This document shows positions 37,431-49,276 of a stretch of DNA of 64,000 nucleotides, in pieces. The position numbers and the translations under genes are program-made. Origin of the DNA: Takakia lepidozioides (taxonomy: Eukaryota; Streptophyta; Takakiopsida; Takakiales; Takakiaceae). The stretch lies in the NCBI GenBank assembly GCA_030704615.1, contig CM060733.1, forward strand, positions 8,122,001-8,186,000. Direction: 5' to 3'. Position 1 is the stretch's first letter; each line of letters opens with the position of its first letter. The notes beneath the pieces were generated by a model. It had not been told where the DNA came from, made no database searches, and was given only the letters and a program-made list of their open reading frames with translations.

Positions 37431-37699
37431 AATCAAGCACCTCAACCATGACCACAGCTCTGAAAGAGGATCAAGAGAGGGAGTCCACAATGCCTCTTCT
37501 GCTGGGCATGTGAAGATGCTTTGTGAGGCAGGCAGACTGACAGAGGCTCTACAACTTTAAACTAACAAGGCATTTCAGCAGATTCAGATACGTCTGTCTG
37601 TCTCTTGCTTAAGTGCATCAAGATGAAAGGTCTGGAAGCTGGAAACAGGTGCACACTCACATTATCCAAAGTGATTAACGCCAAATGTTTTTCTACTCA

Positions 37700-39560
37700 A
37701 CACCCTTGTCAACATGTATGTTAAGTGTGGGAGCATCATGGATGCTCACCAGGTTTTCCACAGAATGCCTCGACCATCTTTGATCACGTGGAATATAATG
37801 TTGGCAGGATTTACCAAGCATGGGTGTGGTAGGAATGCTTTGGAGACCTATGAGCAAATGTTGCACATCACGTTCGTTTGTGTTTGCAATTTGTGTGCAA
37901 GCCTGGGAGCCCTGGAACAGAGGAAAGAGGTCCATGATGACATCGTGAAAGCTGGAATTGTACCAGATGTCATTCTGAACACTGCCCTGGTCGACATGTA
38001 TGCCAAATGTAAGTGCATTAAGGATGCAAAGGCAGTTTTCAACACTATGGCTGAACGAGATGTGGTGTCGTGGCACGCGATGCTTGCAGGGTATGCATAG
38101 CAGGGACGTGGGATGGTGGCTTTGGAGACCTATGATCAAATGATGGGGGAAGGGGTGAAACCCGACCACATCACGTTTGTGTGCGGTTGCAGTGCGTGTG
38201 CAAGCCTGGCAGCCCTGGAAAAGGGCAAAGAGGCCCCATGGCAACATTGTCAGAGCTGATGTGGTGTCGTAGAACTCGATGCTTGCAGGGTATGCACAGC
38301 AGGGGCACTGGATGGAGGCTTTGGCTCCAGATGTTGTGCTTGGCACACTATGTAAACCCACTATGTAAGACCAGGGAGTAGTTGAGCAACTCAGTCTCAA
38401 CCCTTTCCTAGTGCCAACAAATGATGTGGATTCACGCCAAAAAGGTCGCTGGAAAGCAGGTCCACACTCACAAGCATCGCAGGGTATGCAGAGCAGGGCG
38501 TGTGATGGTGGATTTGGAGACCTATGATCAAATGATGGGGGAAGGGGTGAAGCCCCAACCACATCACGTTTTTGTGTGTTTGCAATGCTTATGCAAGCCT
38601 GGCAGCCCTGGAAAAGGTCAAAGAGGTCTATGTTGACATTGTCAAAGCTGGAATTGTACCAGATGTCATTCTGAACTCTGCCCTGGTGGACATGTATGCC
38701 CAATGTGGGTGCATTGAGGATGCAAAGCAAGGAACTTATGTGTACTCTGTTTATATACTGGGTTGGCAGGGAGGCTTTGGAGAATGTGAATGGGTGATGC
38801 TTGCAGGGTATGCACAGCAGGGACATGGTATGGAGGCTTTGGAGACCTATGATCAAATAGATGGGGGAAGGGGTGAAGCCCAACCACATCACGTTGCAGC
38901 ATACTGGTACTTCACAGCCATGGCGGCTCTCTCAACCCCTCCATTTTTTTTTCTTTTGGTTTTTTTGGCGCTGGGAGAGAGCAGCAGCTCTGCTGTCTCC
39001 TTCCCCTTGCTTATGCCGATCGTTAAAGGGGAAATTGTCATTCTAAACTCTGCCTTGGTGGACATGTATGCCAAATGTGGGTGCAGCAAGCCTGCTGTGA
39101 AGGGAGAGTTTGACAATATGGCTGAACGAGTTGTGGTATTTTGGAGTGCCATGATTGCAAGGTATGTGCAGCATGGGTATGGGATTAAGGCTTTGGAAAC
39201 ATAAGAGCAAATGATGTGGGAAGGGATGAAGCCAGACCAGGCCGTCATGTTCATTTGTTTTTGTAATATGCATATGCGAGCCTAGCAGCCCTGGGAAGGG
39301 GCAAAGAGGTTTATGGTGACATTATCCAAGCTGGAAATGTACTAGATGTCATTCTGAACATTCCCCTGGTGTACATCTACGTCAAATGTGAGCCTGGCAG
39401 CCCTCAAAAGGGCACAAAGGTCCATGATGACATCGTCAAAGCTGGAGTTGTCACTCTAAACAGTGCCTTGGTGGATATGTATTTCAAGGCAGCCCTGGAA
39501 GTGGATGTCACTTTGGGTGACAAGGTAGCTGGCACCACCATTCTCTGGAACTACCTGAAT
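37700..39560 (+). pseudogene. PPR gene fragments, plus strand
   Basis: The best piece (37,714-38,100) reads VDMYAKCKCIKDAKAVFNTM, AERDVVSWHAMLAGYA and related PLS-type PPR motifs without interruption over 128 codons. Further fragments follow at about 38,100-38,350, 38,510-38,730, 38,790-38,900, 39,040-39,210 and 39,250-39,480, broken by stops, shifts and unrelated sequence such as a T-rich tract near 38,940. They resemble the 29.5-32.2 kb PPR array but lie on the opposite strand. A 399-codon minus-strand frame across this region is only the antisense shadow of the PPR motifs. Confidence 0.8.
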
Positions 39561-40179
39561 TCATTCTCAAAATGATTTCTAATGTTCTCTTGACATGTCC
39601 ACGATAGTGCTGGACCTAGCTGGACAGCAGAGTATCCTTACTCAATGACTTCAGTTGGGCAGTGATCTATGGATATGGCAACATGGCCCTCATGTTGGTC
39701 ATTTGTAGAATGTGGCCAAAACTTGTTTTGCAAAACACTGTTGATATAAACCAGTTTTGAAACCATCCAAATGTTTTTGGTTCCGACCTGTATTTGTATT
39801 CTATGTTTTGTTGTATTTGTAATATATTTTCAATGCAGTGCAGCGAATCAAAATATTTAAATACAATATCCACTAATTCACCTACGAACAGATATAAACT
39901 AAAAGTAAATGAAAAAACGAAATATTAAATAAAAAGCCTCCCAATTCATATATATATATTGTATATAAATATATATGTATATGTATATATGTATGTATTT
40001 TTATATTTATATGTATATATGTATATACACCTCCAGAGTGAAACATATTTACTAAAATGTGTCCTCTTTTACTGCTTCACAGTAGAATATTACGATATAC
40101 AAAGTCAAGCAAACTCACTATCACTGATTTACAGTCAAACTGTATACTAAACATCATGGAACATAGTCAATATGTTTCA

Positions 40180-40350
40180 CTTCAGTTAAACCACTTTACT
40201 ACACGTCATGCATCCACGTCACTCTGCCCTTAAGCCACTCACTACACGTCATGCATCCACCTTATAATTCAGTTAAACCAATTTACTACACGTCATAGCC
40301 ACGTCATAGCCACGTCGCATCCACGTCATACTGTGCTGCCTACATGTCAC
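40180..40350. repeat. Short tandem repeats (ACACGTCATGCATCCAC type)
   Basis: TTCAGTTAAACCA followed by TTTACTACACGTCAT recurs with a spacing of about 87 bp, and CACGTCATAGC-like units are repeated within it. The array lies immediately 3' of the transposase core fragment (minus strand) and could be subterminal repeats or simply a local minisatellite. Confidence 0.6.
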
Positions 40351-40366
40351 CCCCTAGGTTTTACTG

Positions 40367-42909
40367 TCACATTTCACTGTCAGAACCTGGCATCTGGATT
40401 CGACTGCTTGACTGAAACGACTTGACCTTTGTCACGCATGTTCGACTATGGAGGTTGGGAGTAAAAATGTCGCAAACGACTAAAAAATGAGTCAAATACA
40501 GAGTCGAAAAGCCCAGCTTGTAATGTAGTGCATCCTTAAAAAATCGAAAGACGATCCCCACCAAAGCCTCATTTCCATCATGAATACAACCCTTAACAAA
40601 CTTCTTGAAGTCGAGAACCTCCTGTGTGAATAGAGGAATGAATTGCATATCTTGGGAGATCATGAATGACCTCATCAAATCCGGAAGAATGTAGGTGCTG
40701 CGTTCCTTTAGCTTCTTCGAGAGATAGCTAAAGAATCCGTCAATATCCTCATGGGTGTGCCCGACCATGAGAAAACCAAGCTCGATCTCTGCAAAGACAT
40801 CTTTGGCAGTGAGGAGGGATAGGAAAGCAAGCATCCATCTATTCTTATTGTCCTTGGAGGAGTTGTCCATCTGCAAATAAAGTCGTATAGGAAGTGGTCG
40901 AGCACCACGTTTATCGTGCGGCCTACAAGGTTTCAGAATCTCCAAACATCTCGATTTACCTCTCATGAGCGTTTCAAAAAAATCATTTTGAACTTCAGTG
41001 TCGAAAATGTTCCTGGATTCCCGGCATGTCGGCTTTTCCAATTGGTGCAGGCACCGAGCCAGCGACCCAATTGTGAAGTTTGAATTGTCTTTCCAGAACT
41101 CAAGGGAAAATTGAGCGTAAGCTCCATCTCCGTGTCCGTGCGTAACCATTCATGTCAATGAGACAGGCAACTGATCCAATCCGGAGACCATCTTGTTCGT
41201 CGTCTGTAGCTTTGAAATAGCCGTTTTCCTATGATCCATCTTATCATGAATAATACATAGAAACTCCTCCGGAACCATAACGGACTCATTCCTCCAGCTA
41301 TGGTACAGCCTTCTGCATGACTCTTGATGCCTCAAGTGCAAATCAAGCACCCGCTTATGTGCGACCTGTTCGGAACTCCTCTTAATCGACTTCTTGATCA
41401 AGTCCTTGAACATCTCGCATTTTGTGCACTTAGCAAAGGTGCTTCCTATTTTCCGAACCTCCACGTTAGGAAATATTCGATTCCGTATATGGCTTATAGT
41501 TGGCTGCGAGACTCTTTTCAAACGAGCAGTCTGTTTGTCTGCACCCCAACTCCCCAACAATGTCAACGTCCATTGGGCAGTGGAGGTTCTACAAAGTGGA
41601 AGAACAAGAAAACAAGATGGCATCAAAAAGAATAAAATCATCTACAGTATTTTGAAAAACGAAAGGGGACAACAAATAACAGTCACCTCGTTGGACTCCT
41701 CTCGAATTCTCTTCCAGTTCATTTCGGGTGGCAAAATTCTCAAAGTATCCCGACGTCCCTCTCCAATGCAACGTGTTTTGTGAGGCATAAGGTCAATATT
41801 GGCATTGATAATGGACATAATGTTCCCCTCTGCCTGGAGTGTCCCTGGTCGCGGCCGCTTGACGCCACGAATTCCGTGGAAAGATGACAAACAACCCTCT
41901 TTACTGAGCTTTTTGTACTCCATGTACGTTGACCTTCCAATTCCGTGTATTATCCACCATGCTTTCTCACAAACATCAACACCTTCTATCGTAACATACC
42001 ACCTGCGCGATGACCCATCCATAATGTGAAGTCGTTTTGAAACATTCAATCCAAGTTTTCTCCTCTCATCGAATGACGAACCCCTAAATGCAGTACGAAT
42101 TGCCAAGGTTTTTCTCCAATCAAAATACTGGCAGCAATGAAGCTTGCAGCAAGATCATGGAAACCTTCACAAGGAAGGTACTCTCGAATCCGAATGGAAA
42201 TACATCATTGTATTCCTTCGTGAGCCTCTCCTCTATCTTCTCGCATTTTTCCTTGTCAAAAATCTTCCTAGCTTTAGGTCTCTTGTTATTTGACATCAAT
42301 GCTGGATCCTGATCCTCCTTCTGTTTCTTCTTTCCTGCAGAAGTCCTGGCCTCATTGTCATCATTGCCGGCTGTCGACGACTTGCGTTTCCCTTCTTCGG
42401 CTTTGATGCTTCCTGTAGTGCTCGCTTCTTGCGAATGTCGTTCCCCATTGCGTGCAGAAGATCCAGAAAAATACTCCAGGCCCTTGACAAACCTACGTCT
42501 GTAAATACTGAGCCCTCGTCTGGAAATCTAAAACCCAGTGAAACGCATTCACTCATCAACGACTTGTTCAGACGACCCACCTCCACTTTGAAACCAAAAG
42601 TCATGGGGATTCTCGCATCCTCATGCAGGAACAAAACCAACATCGGGTTTTCCTCTTCAGATTCAAGCTCTATATCGAGAGCTTCTGCGTATTTCAAGTC
42701 TGTTATTACTCCAAGACTTCTGTAATGAAAAAACAGTTTGTGATCAGGAGGTGTACCGATTGGCACGATGCCCCAATCTGTCACCTCTGGGTTAAGCTCA
42801 AAAATAGCGGTATGCTCAGTTTTGAAATGTGAGGACTTCCGGCATACGAATGCGCCACAAATATCTCCAATCAATCCCGGGACGCAATCTGGTGGTGTAG
42901 GATGTCTTC
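40367..42909 (-). pseudogene. DUF7869-like DDE-type transposase, catalytic part
   Basis: Exons read on the minus strand. 42,300-42,909 (acceptor GTAACAG) is an N-terminal block containing HFKTEHTAIFELNPEV, with an apparent frameshift near 42,415 into a basic block (SNNKRPKARKIFDKEK). 41,687-42,127 (RRWYVTIEGVDVCEKAWWII, then HGIGRSTYMEYKKL) has good GT-AG borders. The core at 40,367-41,560 has FAKCTKCEMFKDL, then FLCIIHDKMDHRKT, LYLQMDNSSKDNKNRW and VGHTHEDIDGFFS. The DKMD, QMDN and HTHEDID blocks are the likely metal-binding acidic triad of this RNase H-fold transposase family. An in-frame TGA at 41,150-41,152 splits the core, and the C-terminus lies 5 kb away at 34,741-35,362. The gene appears inactive. 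Confidence 0.78.
41565..41588. repeat. 24-bp palindrome copy 1 (diverged left half)
   Basis: Left half AACGTCCA, centre TTGGGCAG, right half TGGAGGTT. It sits at the 5' side of the transposase core exon, probably within or at the edge of the preceding intron (minus strand). It belongs to the palindrome family described in the findings. Confidence 0.85.
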
Positions 42910-42988
42910 TGTTACAACCAAACACAAATTCATTAGATAATCAAATAACATGATCTCTCTTACAAGCATCCATCATTCCAGAAATGAG

Positions 42989-43012
42989 AACCTCCACTGG
43001 ACAGTGGAGGTT
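42989..43012. repeat. 24-bp palindrome copy 2
   Basis: Half-sites AACCTCCA and TGGAGGTT around the centre CTGGACAG. It lies between the CTD-like coding block and the transposase N-terminal exon, in the inferred intron or spacer. Confidence 0.95.
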
Positions 43013-43229
43013 CGTATGTACGAGTCTTTCTACATGAAATGGGAAATCCTCCATATTTTACAGATGTTGAAGAAAAAAACTTTAATGAAAATGAGGCTCA
43101 GGAGCCATTGAGTACATCATCTTGAAACATGACTAATCTACAATAGAAATCTTCGAACCTAATTCGTCCAAAATATACTAAGGAACTTCTCGCATATATT
43201 CAGACGATTCTAGATTATATACCCAAGAA

Positions 43230-43883
43230 CTACAGAATGCTCCTTCTTATCTCTCTGAGTGTATCAGGCGAATAGTCTAGAGGGGTATATTTTGGGGATC
43301 CGGTGATACTATCAAGAGATGCAGGGGAGTATCCTGGAGATCCGGAGACGTCCAGTAGTTCCAGGACTCCCCTGCTCGTTTCAGTGTCCAGGAGGAAGTT
43401 TGGAGGATAATATCTTTCAGATCCTGATGTGGATTCAGGAGATGCTGGCGAGTAACCCGGAGATGCTGGATATCCAAAAATGGTCACTCGTATCGCCGCC
43501 AATGTGTCTGGGGAATAGTCTAAAGGGGTGTATGTCGGATAATCTTGGGAGTAGGCAGGAGATCCGTTGATATCATTGTTTACATTAACGCTTTCTCTTA
43601 TTTCCGCCAGGGTATCCTTACAGATGACTTCAGGTGTATTGTTCAGAGATTCGGATGCGTTCCGCAGGGATTCTACAGTCACATTTTCGTCATTGACAGA
43701 CACTTTGTTCGGCTCGGTAGACCCCCAATTGGATTTTTCATCTGGTTCCGAAACACCATGTTTTTGATCTGGACGGTCCGCTTCCATCACGTCTACCGAA
43801 CACCGTCTCTTGCTCCAATTTAATCTGGCTATCTTGTACTCATAGTCAGACACCGGTTCCCCACCCTCGTTCCTGTTTCTCAT
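43230..43883 (-). CDS. Protein with RNA polymerase II CTD-like Tyr-Ser-Pro repeats
   Basis: A 217-codon frame starts at a true ATG (43,883) that is preceded by a possible acceptor (ATGTCAG), so it could also be an internal exon. The N-terminal half is charged and unrecognised. The C-terminal half holds imperfect repeats: TPLDYSPDTLAAIR and TPLDYSPDTLREIR, with SPGYSPASPES and SPGYSPASLDS between them. The Tyr-Ser-Pro-x-Ser-Pro spacing recalls the heptad tail of RNA polymerase II, and similar phosphorylatable sequence is the substrate class of FCP1-type phosphatases, which the divergent arm appears to encode in altered form. No stop interrupts it. Function and partners are inferred only from these features. 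Confidence 0.55.
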   Translation of the reverse strand: MRNRNEGGEPVSDYEYKIARLNWSKRRCSVDVMEADRPDQKHGVSEPDEKSNWGSTEPNKVSVNDENVTVESLRNASESLNNTPEVICKDTLAEIRESVNVNNDINGSPAYSQDYPTYTPLDYSPDTLAAIRVTIFGYPASPGYSPASPESTSGSERYYPPNFLLDTETSRGVLELLDVSGSPGYSPASLDSITGSPKYTPLDYSPDTLREIRRSIL

Positions 43884-43936
43884 TCTGACATAAAAACTAA
43901 TCAGAGTGTGTAACTAGCTGACCCAAAGAAATATCG

Positions 43937-43960
43937 AACCTCCACTGGGTAGTGGAGGTT
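43937..43960. repeat. 24-bp palindrome copy 3
   Basis: Half-sites AACCTCCA and TGGAGGTT around the centre CTGGGTAG. It lies 54 bp upstream (minus strand sense) of the CTD-like coding block. Confidence 0.95.
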
Positions 43961-44138
43961 CCCAATTATCATATCCCAGTCTCGTTGGAGGGTATGTGTC
44001 ACACTTACAATGTTACACATATGATTCCATCACTCATTCCCACATCGTCTCAAACTGATTTCAATTTTCCCGTAATTATCCGATTTCGTCCTTACTTTAA
44101 AAAAATGCCTTTCAGCTTCCGCATACAGAATTCATGCG

Positions 44139-44162
44139 AACCTCCACTGGGCAGTGGAGGTT
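44139..44162. repeat. 24-bp palindrome copy 4
   Basis: Half-sites AACCTCCA and TGGAGGTT around the centre CTGGGCAG, the consensus version. It lies in the non-coding 5' part of the minus-strand unit. Confidence 0.95.
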
Positions 44163-45240
44163 CCAGTTTGTGGTTGCTCATGTGCATGACATGGGTCTAC
44201 GAATACTCTACTTTGGCCTGCACGAAGCCTACTGTTAGCATATGTCTACTGTAGAATACAAGTAGACTAGGCTATCGTGGTTTTTCAGAATTGCCAAATT
44301 CGACATAATTGGATAAGAAATGAAAATTTCCATTCAGAATCGAATTTGAATGGGAAGAAATGCATCAACTAACGCTAGATTTGGGGATCAAGAAAACGGT
44401 TGAGAAATAAACATCCGGGCATTTCCGAAACCACTGTCCTCAATAAACCACCACAATGAACAAAACAAGCAATACAACCAGCACGGTAATCTCCCGCCAC
44501 CCTAAACCATTACCCTAATCGGCCAGAACAAGCACACACAAACCCAATTGCACACAAAACCACCACACAAAACCACCCTACAAACCATCGGTGAATTGAA
44601 AAACAACAGTGAAGCAATGACGCAGGAATGCACTGAAGCACAGAATGGAGCAGGAGTGAAATGAATTGACAGAGAATGAAACAGCATTGAAGCAAACAAC
44701 GAAACAAATAACGAAACAAAAACCTAATGTGCACTAAAGCACGGACTGAAGCATTGAAGACAGTGCAATGCAGCAGAGAATGAAGCAGGATCCAAACGAA
44801 TTGAATCTTGAACAGGCCACATGAATCGAGAGCGGGCCAACACAAAACTGAGAACAGGCCAACACATGAATTCAGAACAGGCCAACACAAAACATGAAAC
44901 AGAAGACGAAAAGAGGGAGTTTTTAATGTTGTACTTGCTTGTGCCGGCCATTTTGGTGCCCCTGCAACCACAATCCTTCGTTTGATACTCTCTTCCGCAC
45001 CTCCGCCTGCCGGTAATTGCACTATGCTCTCGCCTCTACACTCGTCAAATCTCCACTCGCCACTGTCCGGTCTCTCCTCCCCGCTCTTCAAATTTTGCCT
45101 ATTTCACTCTCTCACCTTTCAACCTCTCCTCTCTCAACTGTTAAGCTCTCACTCGCGCAGCGCTTACGCGTAGAAAATGGGAAGTCCAAAGGCCGGGCTC
45201 AAAGAGCGCACCCCTTATAAGCGACCTTTAAGGATGATCT
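44163..45240 (-). promoter_or_regulatory. Leader and promoter region of the minus arm
   Basis: On the minus strand a TATA-like CTTATAAGG lies near 45,216, followed by a purine-rich leader (45,040-45,110) and a first plausible ATG near 44,951 (MAGTSKYNIK). The region 44,600-44,910 is low-complexity, with repeated GGCCAACACAAAAC and GAAGCA-type units. A long minus-strand frame here lacks an ATG and is Cys/Leu-rich low-complexity sequence, so I do not call it coding. The promoter call is by position and motif only. Confidence 0.4.
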
Positions 45241-45763
45241 GAACCATCGCCTCCGTCCGAAATCGAACGGTCGCGCGGCCCAAATGGATGTTCTGCCCCG
45301 TCCACGCAAACTAACATTAATACTGTCCATCCACACAGATGAAATTAGTTCAAATTTTGTTCCACGAATGCACACACGTTTGGACAGACGACTGGATAGA
45401 CGAATGAAAAAAGGACGAAACGATTGTAATGACGCCATTGGTCAAACTCTGCAACCCTCACGCTTACAAAAATCTTAAAATAAATTCGAAGCCAACAAAC
45501 CTTAACCCACGCCCCAAACGCACATGTGACCATCCACGTGACACGCCTATGCAGTCGTTTCAAACTCAATCTGCCAAAGGACACAACGCTATACCTACGG
45601 ATTCGTCACACTATATAATCATTGTCTCATATTGAGCCGTCCACAATTACTTACGGCTGTTAGCCGCCAGGCGTCAATATTCCCTGACAGACATACGGCT
45701 TTAAGGATAGTAGATGGCCCCTCGTGTCGGGCATTCCTCGATTTACGGTCCAGAGCCACCATA
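45241..45763. other. Upstream flank between minus-arm promoter and CACTA element
   Basis: No gene is seen. A block containing CCCCTCGTGTCGGG at about 45,717-45,731, next to the CACTA terminus, recurs inverted at about 49,296-49,324. A GGCTGTTAGCCGCC block near 45,650 resembles sequence near 54,660 on the other side of the CACTA element. Confidence 0.5.
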
Positions 45764-46631
45764 CACTACAACAGATGAGCGTTTTTATGACTGCACATAT
45801 GACTATTTTTTCAGTCCTATATGCGTCCATGACTACATCACTCTATAGTGAAAAAAACCCTGTCATAGCGACTAGTCTTTAGGACTGCATTTTGCAAGTC
45901 ATAGCCGTGACTGCGTGCGTGCCTGGAGTTATGCATAAGAGAGTGATGTAGTTACAACTCTATGACTTACATACGACTAACTATATGACTACATTGTCTG
46001 ATGAGCGTTGCCTACATGGAGAGGCTTTAGAGGAACACGTGCACCACTGCGCAAGCGACACGTCACGACACCTGTTGCACTTCAGATGTGACATGTGGCA
46101 CTTAGACATAATATATGACTAGCATATATGGCAGGGTTTATGCCACGTGTCATCAAGAATGTCTCTGAAAATAATTTAATAGTTATATTTGTAATTTTAA
46201 ATTCTTAAATTTATATTTTATTTTTGAAAACAGGGGATAGCAGCTTGGAATTTTTTATTAAATGGTATTATTTTTTAATTTAATAATTTTATATAAAATA
46301 AAAATATATTAAATGATTTAAATTCTTTCATTATATGGTGAAATTCTGATATAAAAACAGAATGGATCCCTCTTGCATACTAGTAACCACAAGGACATTC
46401 AAAATAGACAAGTACAGGGAAATACACGCCCTTATATTACAAAAATCCAAATGAGACCAATGTCCCAATGGACACCTCGAAGGCCACAAGGTCCAAAAAT
46501 CCATGCTTGAAAAGGTCCAGTAAGCAAAAAATAAGCAAGCCCACACATGGGCTGAATTGTTGTAATACTAGTTTGTTCTAGTGCTACTAGAATCAAGGAC
46601 CCTGTTAAACAGTGCAATACTTACGGCCGAT

Positions 46632-48125
46632 TTGATAAGAGGGAAAAACAGGGTGAAATGTGTTGAAGAAGGTGCCTTGATTAACAGTGCCCGATTTGAT
46701 CAATTGTGCCGCTGCTGTTGCAGCTTCCAGTTGACCATCTACCCATGCAGGTTTCTTGTACCTATCCTTCCACAGGGAATCATAGGTAATATGGAGCTTG
46801 AAATCCGGCCCTCTTGGATGAATGTGGACCCACACATCTATCCCTGCTCCTTCAACTATCCATGCCCCTGCACAAATCATGCATACATCCTCGCCTTACT
46901 GCTAGCAGCTGACAATGACAGCCAAGTTCTATGACCCAAACCCAGAGTGAGCACAATGGCTTTGTAAGGCCAATGCCTACAGGGCATATTCAATACTACA
47001 ATGAGGATACGCAAGCAGCAGATACCATGTGCAAATAAAAAAACAACAAAGGTGGTGAAGGTGCGCAACCTGCCAAAGAGAGGGCGGAGTTGAGGAAGGA
47101 TGAAGCAACTACAGACATTGCGAAATGCTCTGATGCGGGCAGAAGGGAAGACCCAGGCCCTGTCGGGGTTCAGCTAGCAAAAGAACAAGCTGCTGACAGC
47201 AACAACATGGAAGTAGAGTGGATACAAGTTGATTTTGACAAACCTGAGTCCATCAGACAAGGCATTAGAAGGCCCAAACAAAGAACACTGTCTAAAATCT
47301 GTAATAACATGAGACACAGTCGTCACACACTAACCCAACATGGGTCTTGGCAAACTTTCAGCAAAGCTGAAACAATCACATAAGCAAAAAAAAAAGGGAA
47401 GATGTATGGAATACCTTTTGCAGTGATCAATGAGTACGTGGAAGGAGGAGAAGCTTACCCATTGCCAAGCACGGAATACATGATGCAACCAACAGTATCA
47501 TGTCAGTTCACTCATAATGAGCTGGAGGCACTGGATGAGTTGGACGAGATATACCATATAAGTGATCACACTCCAATAAAACTACAACAACACCCCACAT
47601 CAACATGTTGACACGGGGAAGTGCAAAGAAGGCCAAAATAGGGGATGGGATGCCTATTCTGCAGAAATCCAGCCAAGACATCAAGGATTTAGGGCAAAAA
47701 CATGGATTTGGTGAAGAAGAATGCATTGGCATGGACAACATCTACAGCTCAGCAGGGTTTGAGCGCCAACCAGAGATATTCATGGGAGAGGGTGACAAAA
47801 GCGAGGAAGAAGCCAAAACACAAAGCCTTGACGCATTCACTGAAGACTGGGTAGACAAACAGATAAGAGAAGACAGCTCGCAAGAAACGGATAAGAGGGA
47901 AAAACAGGGTGAAATGTGTTGAAGGAGGTGCCTTCAGTAGAAGTGCCTGACCTTATCAATTGTGCTGCTGTTGCTGCCGCTTCCAGTTGACCATCTATCC
48001 ATGTAGGTTTCTTGTAGCTATCCTTCCACAGGGAATCATAGGTAATGTGGAGCTTGAAATCCAGCCCTCTTGGATGAATCTGGACCCACACTCTATCCCT
48101 GCTCCTTCAGCTATCCATGCCTCTG
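46632..48125 (-). repeat. Repeat B, two inverted copies, with intervening sequence
   Basis: Copies of repeat B (WVHIHPRGPDFKLHITYDSL type) lie on the minus strand at about 46,632-46,885 and 47,890-48,125. Between them are plus-strand frames around 47,090-47,383 and 47,605-47,922 that are rich in charged residues, but I do not recognise a protein. The two repeat copies keep an open reading block, which suggests recent spread or selection in the source gene. Confidence 0.6.
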
Positions 48126-48235
48126 ACAGTCTAGAATTCTACCAGCAAACACCCCAACCATACTGGTGTGGAGTTCTTCCCCAAAACACCCCAACCCTAC
48201 TTATCACAATCTGAAATGCATCTGCTTCTCTCTGT

Positions 48236-48800
48236 AGTCCAACAGGCATTCGTCTTTTTGTCTCCATTGTCCCACCATTGACTGGGGTCGGAAAGTGTTC
48301 ACCTCAAAGCTTCTCCTCACCTCTATTATATGTTTTTGGATACTTCCATGCTGCCACAGTGGCAGTAACTTGCCAAAGTCACTCCAAACCACCACAGATC
48401 TACCCAACGACCTAACTTACAGAATTCAATATGCATCTTGCGGCCGAGTCTGATGAGAGGGCAACACAGGCTGAAATAGGTTGAAGAAGAAGGTACCCTA
48501 CCACAATGTCCTTGACCTGTCCTGACCCATGGAGGATTTGACCGACCATCAACCTAAAAGGACCTCTTGTGTGTGCTGCTTGTGTCTGTAGTCAGGTAAT
48601 GTCGGATTGGTCTGTGAGATCGAACCACTACGGCGTAGCTAAGTAGTTAGAGATTGAAACACGCATGCTAAGACCAAGCTGACTCTCCCAAGAACGGCGA
48701 GCTCGCTTCTCCTCGTCTCGTCTCCTCCTCCTCTTCTCCTTCGTGCATCATTTGCTCAACGCCTCCATCCCACGCCCCTGCATATCCTGCTATCATCGCG
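48236..48800 (-). repeat. OSB-like motif, repeat A copy and PPR scrap, minus strand
   Basis: At about 48,236-48,320 the reverse strand carries a frameshifted OSB-like block (QWWDN, then NACWTT). Repeat A follows at about 48,435-48,720. A short PPR remnant (NAMIAGYA type) lies near 48,745-48,805. The order mirrors the plus-strand composites at 35.8-37.8 kb and 50.3-51.8 kb. Confidence 0.55.
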
Positions 48801-48889
48801 TTCCATCCCTCGGCTATGTGGTGTGGCGCAGGAGACAAAAAAACGCCAAGTCCCAGCCCTCCTTTCTGTTCACGATTACCCTATTGGGC

Positions 48890-49276
48890 AACCTTATTAG
48901 CAATTTTTTAACTTTTTAAAACCTAATGGGCAACCTTATTTGCATTATATGTGCCTTCAAAATGACACGTGTAGTGATGTAGTCGTATAAATATCGCTGT
49001 GAAACCATCTTCGGTCATGGAGTCATAAGATTCCATGAAACGTCGTCCACGTGTAGTCAAACATATCACACTAGTCATATAAACCATCCCTGTCATCATG
49101 GTCAACAATGTTTGACCAATGCTCCCTCACTTTCCGGAGTCATGTAGTGATATCCATTACTACAAAGTCATAAAACTATGACTGCAATGCATTTCAGCGC
49201 TTTGTAGTCATCTACCTAGTGCAGTTTTTATGACTCCGCCAAAGCCGTAGTCCTAAAAACGCTCATCTCTTGTAGT
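48890..49276 (-). mobile_element. End of a second CACTA-like family, left copy
   Basis: Reading on the minus strand from 49,276 the sequence begins CACTACAAGAGATGAGCG, then GGCGGAGTCATAAAAAC, and stays similar for nearly 390 bp to the plus-strand sequence starting at 49,530. It differs from the outer CACTA ends after the first 25 bp, so it is a related but separate family. The outward flank (49,277-49,330) carries the CCCCTCGTGTCGGG block in inverted form. Confidence 0.65.

Larger units (their letters stand above)
35380..40366. mobile_element. 5-kb repeat block inserted into the transposase gene
   Basis: Between the two transposase pieces lie repeated fragments on the plus strand: two copies of repeat A, two of repeat B, an OSB-like motif and several PPR fragments, all described separately. 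The outer parts are AT-rich or simple repeats: GAACGTATG-type repeats at 35,440-35,640, TA/TG-rich sequence at 39,947-40,030 and short tandem repeats at 40,180-40,350. I could not find terminal inverted repeats or a target duplication for the block as a whole, so how it arrived is unknown. Confidence 0.45.

Noticed and set aside
37693-38892. A 399-codon open frame on the minus strand
   Set aside because: It is the exact antisense of plus-strand PPR fragments. PPR codon composition leaves the opposite strand open, as also seen antisense to the 29.5-32 kb array.
44510-45091. A 193-codon minus-strand frame
   Set aside because: It has no ATG start and is dominated by Cys/Leu-rich low-complexity sequence from short repeats in what looks like a leader.
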